DNA of 64,000 bases, taken from contig JBAMDO010000160.1 in assembly GCA_037074765.1 (NCBI GenBank), positions 1 to 64,000 on the forward strand, in the 5' to 3' direction. Source of the DNA: Mansonella perstans (Eukaryota > Nematoda > Chromadorea > Rhabditida > Onchocercidae). Each line of letters starts with the position of its first letter. The stretch's first letter is position 1. Positions 58,365 to 64,000 of this stretch are shown here, in pieces. The translations under genes were made by a program, and so were the position numbers. The notes beneath the pieces are model-generated. The model saw only the letters and a list, made by a program, of their open reading frames with translations, did not search any database and had not been told where the DNA came from.

Positions 58365-61127
58365 AAGGAATTATTGCTTCAGGTGCAGTTATTAATGCAA
58401 TTTGTAAACTTTTTTTTTATCTTTAAATTTCTTAAAAATTTCTTATCAGATTTGTTACAGATTTGTTCTTAACTTACATAACTTTTTAAACTATAATTTT
58501 TTCACGCTAGCACATTTTAGAATGCAAACTGCATGGTGAACCGGGTATTGTCATCCAGTTTTTTTTCGTCATTCTAGATAGAAATTTAAAATCATTCGTA
58601 AAAAACAATTTATTTGTTCGTGGTATGTTTTTTTTTTCATTGCTCGGAATTAATTTGTTTGGATTTGATTTATGTTTGCTAATTACTTCTTGTATTTAGT
58701 TCTTAGAGTTTTGAATTGTAGGAATGCTAGTATCATTGTGTAATTTTAGAAATTTCAGTTGTCAGCATTTAATTCTTATTGTAATTATTGTGTGATGTAT
58801 TCTTTTTAAAAATTACACAAACAGTACATTCAATTCTATTACTGCATTTTCAAAATTTTCGTAATTTTTTTCAATGACTTTTTTTTTTGTGCTTCAGGGA
58901 CAAATTTCTTCATGTTTTGTTTCCACTAGTATCAGAATTAATGCTTATAAATTTTTGTAGCCTAATTTGTTCTAATTTGACGCGATATTTTTCTCAAATA
59001 TTTTTGATGATTTTTACAGAAGTGTATTTATCTTTTGATTTCTGTGGTTTTATAGCTCATTTATTTTTTGACGTTTATTCCATATTTTAGTAATTTCGAA
59101 ATAGATCACATCTGAAATCTCTGATTTCAAATCTCATAGTGAGATGAAAGAATGAGATTTTAGATCTTATCTATGAAATTCTTATCCATAAATGGATCGT
59201 AGAATTTTTGAATTTTTAACATTCATATTATTTTTGAATGAAAATCAGTTAAAACACTTTAATATCAATTATAATGATTTTTTTTTGTTTTGATTGTTAT
59301 GTATAATTAGTATTACGTTAATAATAATCAGCTGTAAAACTAGCTTTTTCCAAGTACTAATGGAAAAATTTGATTTTAAAATCTCAAACTGTAAAAACTC
59401 TTTGTGTCGAAACAAGGAATTAAATAATTGGATTTGGAATTGATGATTGAATATTATTGGGAAAGAATCAAAACTAATAATTCCTTAAATTATCAAATTT
59501 TAATGAAGTAATTTTGATGAGTTGATGAAATTGTTAATTTTCTTTTAACTTTATTCATCTTTTTAATATTAATTTCGTTTGTTATTGTGTTACTTTTGCG
59601 GTGATACTATTAATCTTTCTTATTGGTTTCTTTTTTTTTTCCAAAGATCGAGAAATAAAAGTATTTGTATGAATGAAAAGCATTCCTGTTGAATAATGGT
59701 TACTTTAAAACCGAAGTGGTTGTTTATACTTTTTTTTTTAATTTATTGTTCGAAAAATTTGCCTAACCAACATAATTCGAACTTTGGCTGAACGGACATC
59801 AATTAATAATTAATATTGATTATTGATAAAGTAATAACAATATGTTTCGATATTGCGGTATTGTTTTGATATTTGTTTGTTTAAATTTTAAGCGTATTAC
59901 TACAAATTTGCTAATTGTGATTTAGCTGTCCTTGATAACATGTGTGTGATTACTGATAATCAAATGCAGTTGTTTTTTTTTATTATGGAATAATAGAATA
60001 ACGAAATGGATTTTGCAAATTTTCTTTTACAATAGATTTATTTATTGAATTTCATGAACTATAGAACATGAACTAATTTATGAAGTCAAATCTTGTTTGG
60101 AAAAAAATAAAACTTAATTAGAAATTAGGAAATATCAATTACCATTGAACAGCTCATATGGCATACTGATAATATTCAAGATAATGATAAGGTGATTATC
60201 TACAACAACAAACTCTACAGGTGCATTGGTGCTGAAATTTATTTTCTTTTTATAAGTTCTTGAAAAAAGTTTGAAGCGCTGGAGATGTATTTTGAAGAGT
60301 GATAACTTAATAATTTTTTAGTCAGCTAATAATAACTTTATACTTGTTTAGTCAACTAAATTAACTTATGAACTTAGAAGAAAATATTTAAAATAACTTT
60401 TAATAATTCTGTTAAAAGTAATAAAATAGATAGATAAAGTAAAATACATTGTATGATTATTTCTTCTACTTTTTTTTTCTTTCATAGTAAGTAATGGTTA
60501 GATGCACTTTTTTTTTGTTGGCAATTCTAATCGCCATTTTTTTACAACTTCCGAAAAAAGTTATTAATTTCTCTCGTAAGGCGATAACTCTGAGAAGCTA
60601 GAAGCTCAGAATGCTTTATTATTCTTCAATAGCAGTTTTTTTCACCGCCAAATTTTGTTAAATTGCTTGATACTTATGAATTTATGGGAATCTAATTGTT
60701 TAATTGATTACTTTTTGCAAATCCGGTTTTTTTTTTTTTTGTTTTTTTGAAGTGTGTTATGATTGACGATGATGACTTTTTCTTGCATCCTTTGCAAAGA
60801 TATTCCTAGAGCCGATGAAAAATGTCAACGGCTGTTATTTTGTTGCAGTAATTATAGTGCTCATTTTAAACATAAGTTAGGAAGAAGAAGAGAGTTAAAA
60901 AAAAGAAGATCAGAATTGATCTTCTATTCATACAATTGCTTTGAAAAAGAAATTTAAACACAAAATAGGCAGGTATTTCTGAATTCCGGTTTTTTGTTAT
61001 ATCTTTGATTTCATTTTGTTTTGATTTATTTGTTTGACAAAAAATATTCGAAATTTTAATGAGTGTTTTAATGTTACAAAAATAGTATATGTAAGATACT
61101 TTTTTCACTAATAATTTGGTGTTTTAT
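58365..61127. other. Intergenic region between RWDD1-like gene and par-6
   Basis: Mostly AT-rich DNA with T-runs. The only frame worth noting is 60,763-60,957 (64 codons), with Cys pairs (SCILCK, then KC and FCC) followed by a His and a basic stretch; no known zinc-binding family fits well. Confidence 0.4.
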
Positions 61128-61129
61128 AG
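61128..61129 (+). promoter_or_regulatory. Probable trans-splice acceptor of par-6
   Basis: TTTTATAG ends seven bases before the ATG at 61,137, with no upstream coding exon in phase. This is the arrangement seen for spliced-leader addition in nematodes. Confidence 0.5.
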
Positions 61130-61136
61130 GGTTTGA

Positions 61137-63708
61137 ATGTCGTGGAAATCGGACGGTCCACCGTCCAGTCATGGTTCATATTCTCCGTCATCCGGACAGT
61201 ATAGCTCAAGTGTAAGTTGTCATTCTTTTTACGATTTTGTAAATCTTGTGAGAATGGGTATTAAATGATGGATGAATAGTTATCAAAGACATTGGTAACA
61301 GAATTATGTCAAACATCGTAGAGTTCAAATATCTAGATATCTAATACAGTGCGCATCTCCTTTTGGTGATATCACAGCATACAGAATATTGATTCTAAAG
61401 ATTTCAAAAGGAGACATCAGAAATTTCCAATGTAATGTTCCTATTCTTACACTTGAGTGGAGCAATAATTAATTAGTAAATAATATGGATCAAATAAATG
61501 ACAATTAATTGAAAAACTATTTCTGTATTGTTGTTCCTTTTTTTTTTTTTTTCTAAAGTTCAGTTCTTTATTGCAGTCTAACGGTCGGAACAGTTCCGCT
61601 CGTATTTTTCAATCTCTGCATGCTGTACTTCCTACATTTTTACAAGTGACTTTATTTCTTGCTTCATTTCATTTCTTTGTTTCAAATAAGGCATCATTTT
61701 TTACGTCAATATATTTTAAATTATAGGATGGAAATCCTATGATCAGTTCAAGAAGAGCAGGATGCATGTATTGTTTATTAATTTTTCAAAGGTAGTTATT
61801 CCAGGTGAAATCGAAATTTGATTCGGAGTGGCGACGCTTTTCGCTGCAGTTTCAAGATAATAAAGCTCCCTCTTATGAAGAATTTCGTACATTGGTCGAG
61901 GGTCTTCACTCGTTACACAGTATACCTTTTACAGTATGTTATACAAGCCATTCTGGAGACCTCCTACCTATTACTAATGATGATGTAAGTTATTACTCTT
62001 CATAAAGATGTAAGAGCGATTTCGACATGAAAATTTTGATTTAGGGAATAAAATGGATGAAAATTTAGCCGAAGTGGAAAAAATGTTCATTTAGTTGTAT
62101 ACAATGCCTGTACAATACCTATCATTCAATGTAATACTTGTTTTTAAATTTGTGCAGAATTTTCGAAAATCTTTTGAATCGGCCCGTCCAATATTGCGAC
62201 TTCTGATACAACGAAAAGGCGAATCTTGGGAAGAGAAATATGGCTATGGTACAGATACAATTGATCGACGACGCAAAGGATTGTCACTGTTAATACCGAC
62301 AGTTTCTAGACCACCCAAAAGAACATATAATATTTCAAATCCTGAAGATTTCCGGCAGGTTCATCTTTGCTTCCTGTTCTATATCACCTCGATGCATTCA
62401 TTCTTTTACTTTAACGTATAGTGTATCACTTGCATGTCTAATACTTCATAGTACTTCATCCTACTTTTTAAATTCTCTTTTCATTTACGATTCTATTTTA
62501 AGTTTGATGAGTGCTTCTAAATAAGTCTAGTTAAAATTTTCCAGGTATCTGCAATAATAGATGTGGACATTGTTCCAGAAGCTCATCGTCGAGTACGACT
62601 TTGTAAACATGGCAGTGATCGTCCATTGGGATTTTATATTAGAGATGGTAAAATTGTATAATTCGGTTGGATGCATTTCATGAATTAGTGGCATAGTTTT
62701 TTACATTCGGTTAAAGTTGTGTTTGTTAAAGTAGTTCAATTTCAAATCAGTAAAACTAATTCACTTAAGCATCGTTTTAAGCTTTTTTGCTTTAAATTTC
62801 TATCTTTCTATGTTTTCTCCTTAAATAATTTTAACTGGAGTTAAACAGGGGTGAAATTGACGGAATAAATTGGAGGTCTTTCAACTTTTTTCCGCTTTTG
62901 TCGTTTAGCAAAATAAAATTTAACATATTCTAATTTCAGGAACATCAGTAAGAGTGACCCCACAGGGTGTGATGAAAATACAAGGGATCTTTATCAGCCG
63001 TCTCGTTGAAGGCGGTTTGGCTGAGTCTACGGGCTTATTAGCGGTTAATGATGAAGTACTTGAGGTGAACGGTATTGAGGTTTGTTTTATAATGTTTTAA
63101 AGAAACTTGTCTTTCAAAAATAAGAGATAGAATAGTTATTGTTCATAATAGATTTTTTGCACAGTCACTCAATAATTTTAATGTTGTCTAGTCTTTTTTA
63201 TATTTTATATTCTATGCATTATTTTCAGGTACAAGGCAAAACTTTAGATCAAGTAACAGATATGATGGTGGCAAATGCTCAGAATTTAATAATCACTGTG
63301 AAACCAGCAAACCAACGAAATACTCTCCAGCGTAACGTGCATTCACGTATACCCAATTGGAGTGAAACTTCCGAAGATACATTAATGGCGCAAAGGCGAG
63401 ATAATAATAGTGATAAACATGGTATAAACGGGTAAGTTCTCAAACATAATTAAATGTGTTCCTCAATTATTTATTTGTTTACTAAACTTAGTTCTTGTTA
63501 ACATCAACTTTTGGATCTCTTGAAGGCAAAAGCAATAATTTTGATATTTCATCTTTTCTTCAGTGAATTATTAAAAGAACACCGAAATAACAATGAGCTG
63601 AGTGATGAAGACTCAGATGAAGATATTGTTGTTGATCATACAAAGGGAAACACTGCTAATGCAATATCAGAAGGCCATCATCATCATAGGTACCAAAGAA
63701 ATCGATAG
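61137..63708 (+). CDS. par-6: PAR-6 cell-polarity scaffold
   Basis: Eight exons: 61137-61211, 61577-61645, 61805-61984, 62158-62358, 62545-62647, 62940-63079, 63229-63431, 63564-63708; 371 residues. A Ser-rich N-terminus is followed by a PB1 domain ([14 protein letters not shown] to about [11 protein letters not shown], exons 3-4), which in this family binds atypical PKC, a semi-CRIB motif ([19 protein letters not shown], exon 5) that binds active CDC-42, and a PDZ domain ([45 protein letters not shown]; exons 5-7). The tail is acidic, then has a four-His run. The protein acts with PAR-3 and PKC-3 at the anterior/apical cortex. Exon 2 (23 residues, [12 protein letters not shown] onward) is not part of any domain and may be optional. 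Confidence 0.95.
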
Positions 63709-63823
63709 ATTCCATATGTCAACGATATGAACAGAATGGGATCATTTATTGTTTAAATTTTTTTTTTACTTTTTGGTCAAACCACATTACGTATAACTTT
63801 ATTTTTTTCAATTCAGGGGCTCA

Positions 63824-63829
63824 AATAAA
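63824..63829 (+). promoter_or_regulatory. Polyadenylation signal of par-6
   Basis: AATAAA 116 bases after the stop codon. The rest of the window to 64,000 is AT-rich with no further gene. Confidence 0.55.
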
Positions 63830-64000
63830 ATTATTTCTTTGTTAATGGCAAAATCTCAAAATCTTTGAATTTATCTTTCAAGTTTGGAAAATTGAAATGT
63901 GTTTTATTTTTTCCCAAAAAGATTTTAATACAATCAAAACAATATATATTGTACAATGTAGAGTTTTTGTCCTTCCTGGATTGGAAATTTCGTACTCAAT

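Overview
The window is about 64 kb of AT-rich, intron-rich nematode DNA. Coding exons are short with GT...AG introns, some starts sit just after a TTTTAG-type acceptor as in spliced-leader genes, and the troponin C and PAR-6 proteins are clearly nematode-like. The combination of a serpin/cathepsin-L cluster, a BEL/Pao remnant and this base composition suggests a parasitic clade III species, most likely filarial. The organism is inferred, not proven.

Layout. Bases 1-25,000 are a rapidly rearranging protease/inhibitor locus. A divergent pair (serpin on the minus strand, papain-like cysteine protease on the plus strand) has been duplicated: bases 1-2,665 match 14,224-17,983, and the match resumes at 22,104. 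One serpin is near complete (12,426-14,253), one is a dead exon (9,626-9,829) and one enters at the left edge. Two papain-like genes are full length (5,824-7,952 and 22,231-24,366), one is a pseudogene (about 19,495-20,560), and several orphan first-exon/promoter pieces lie in both orientations. Bases 25,040-27,307 hold a decayed non-LTR reverse transcriptase next to a decayed BEL/Pao element with a 408-bp LTR.

Bases 29,245-63,708 are ordinary, well-conserved gene territory: an alpha-type nicotinic acetylcholine receptor subunit (+), troponin C (-, with a duplicated promoter and first exon), the CLN3/battenin homologue (+), a small unknown minus-strand gene, an M20-family amidohydrolase (+), an RWDD1-like protein (+) and the polarity protein PAR-6 (+). 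Exon lengths in each of the complete models (protease genes, troponin C, CLN3, M20, RWDD1, PAR-6) sum to a multiple of three.

The right half is mostly housekeeping, neuromuscular and polarity genes with no common pathway. The left half is the unusual part. Its proteases keep the catalytic Cys, His and Asn but lack the Trp after the active Cys, and the serpin has a non-inhibitory-looking hinge. The two families multiply together as one duplicon. In both proteases, and in the M20 gene, one intron has no AG acceptor in the required frame, which points to non-canonical splicing, local sequence error or early pseudogenization.
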